Assembly (NCBI GenBank): GCA_964592115.1
Contig: CAZQCP010000074.1
Coordinates: 1-14,402, forward strand
Direction of reading: 5' to 3'
Source of the DNA: Sva-07 sp964592115
GTDB lineage: Bacteria; Actinomycetota; Acidimicrobiia; Acidimicrobiales; Ilumatobacteraceae
Length of the DNA stretch: 14,402 nucleotides
Positions within the stretch are counted from its first letter, which is position 1, and every line of letters begins with the position of its first letter. The translations under genes and the position numbers were made by a program. Positions 14,394 through 14,402 of the stretch are shown here, piece after piece. The notes under the pieces were generated by a model. That model was given only the letters and a program-made list of their open reading frames with translations, did not search any database and had not been told where the DNA came from.

Positions 14394-14402
14394 CCCTCCG
14401 AC

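Overview
The window is GC-rich DNA from what looks like an actinobacterium. My best guess is the Acidimicrobiia (Ilumatobacter-like); this is an inference, since no marker gene was searched. Supporting signs are a crotonyl-CoA carboxylase/reductase of the actinobacterial type, an acyl-CoA carboxylase beta subunit with a nearby small epsilon-type subunit, a LigC-like ATP-dependent DNA ligase, and many genes whose start codon lies 6-7 nt after a TAnnnT -10 box with no Shine-Dalgarno sequence (leaderless mRNAs).

Layout, left to right. (1) The 5' part of ccr (minus, running off the left edge) is divergent from an acetyl-CoA acetyltransferase (906-2096, plus). The 200-bp region between them carries four copies of an 11-bp motif in two equally spaced pairs. 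(2) The 380-bp gap 2097-2479 holds a near-consensus sigma-70 promoter, a second promoter-like site and a long intrinsic terminator, suggesting an undescribed small RNA or structured leader of about 200 nt. (3) Genes 2480-3721, 3812-4117 and 4114-4716 look like an accessory cluster distantly resembling ESX/type VII components: a large protein with a possible EspG-like half and two small helical WXG100-like proteins. (4) dnaX and recR form a minus-strand operon without the usual ybaB gene between them. (5) A lipoprotein gene diverges from dnaX and is followed by a three-part CopC/CopD/YtkA-like membrane protein. (6) A LigC-like DNA ligase (minus) is convergent with it and divergent from accD. 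(7) accD is translationally coupled to a proline-rich RDD membrane protein, followed by a 77-aa AccE-like epsilon subunit and a second proline-rich RDD protein that ends just before the right edge.

Functional theme: ccr, thiolase and acyl-CoA carboxylase fit acetyl-CoA/C4-C5 acyl-CoA metabolism (ethylmalonyl-CoA pathway or related carboxylation), beside ordinary replication and repair genes. The most notable features are the four-copy motif between ccr and the thiolase, the promoter-to-terminator unit at 2165-2406, and the ESX-like cluster. No mobile element, CRISPR array, tRNA or rRNA was seen.
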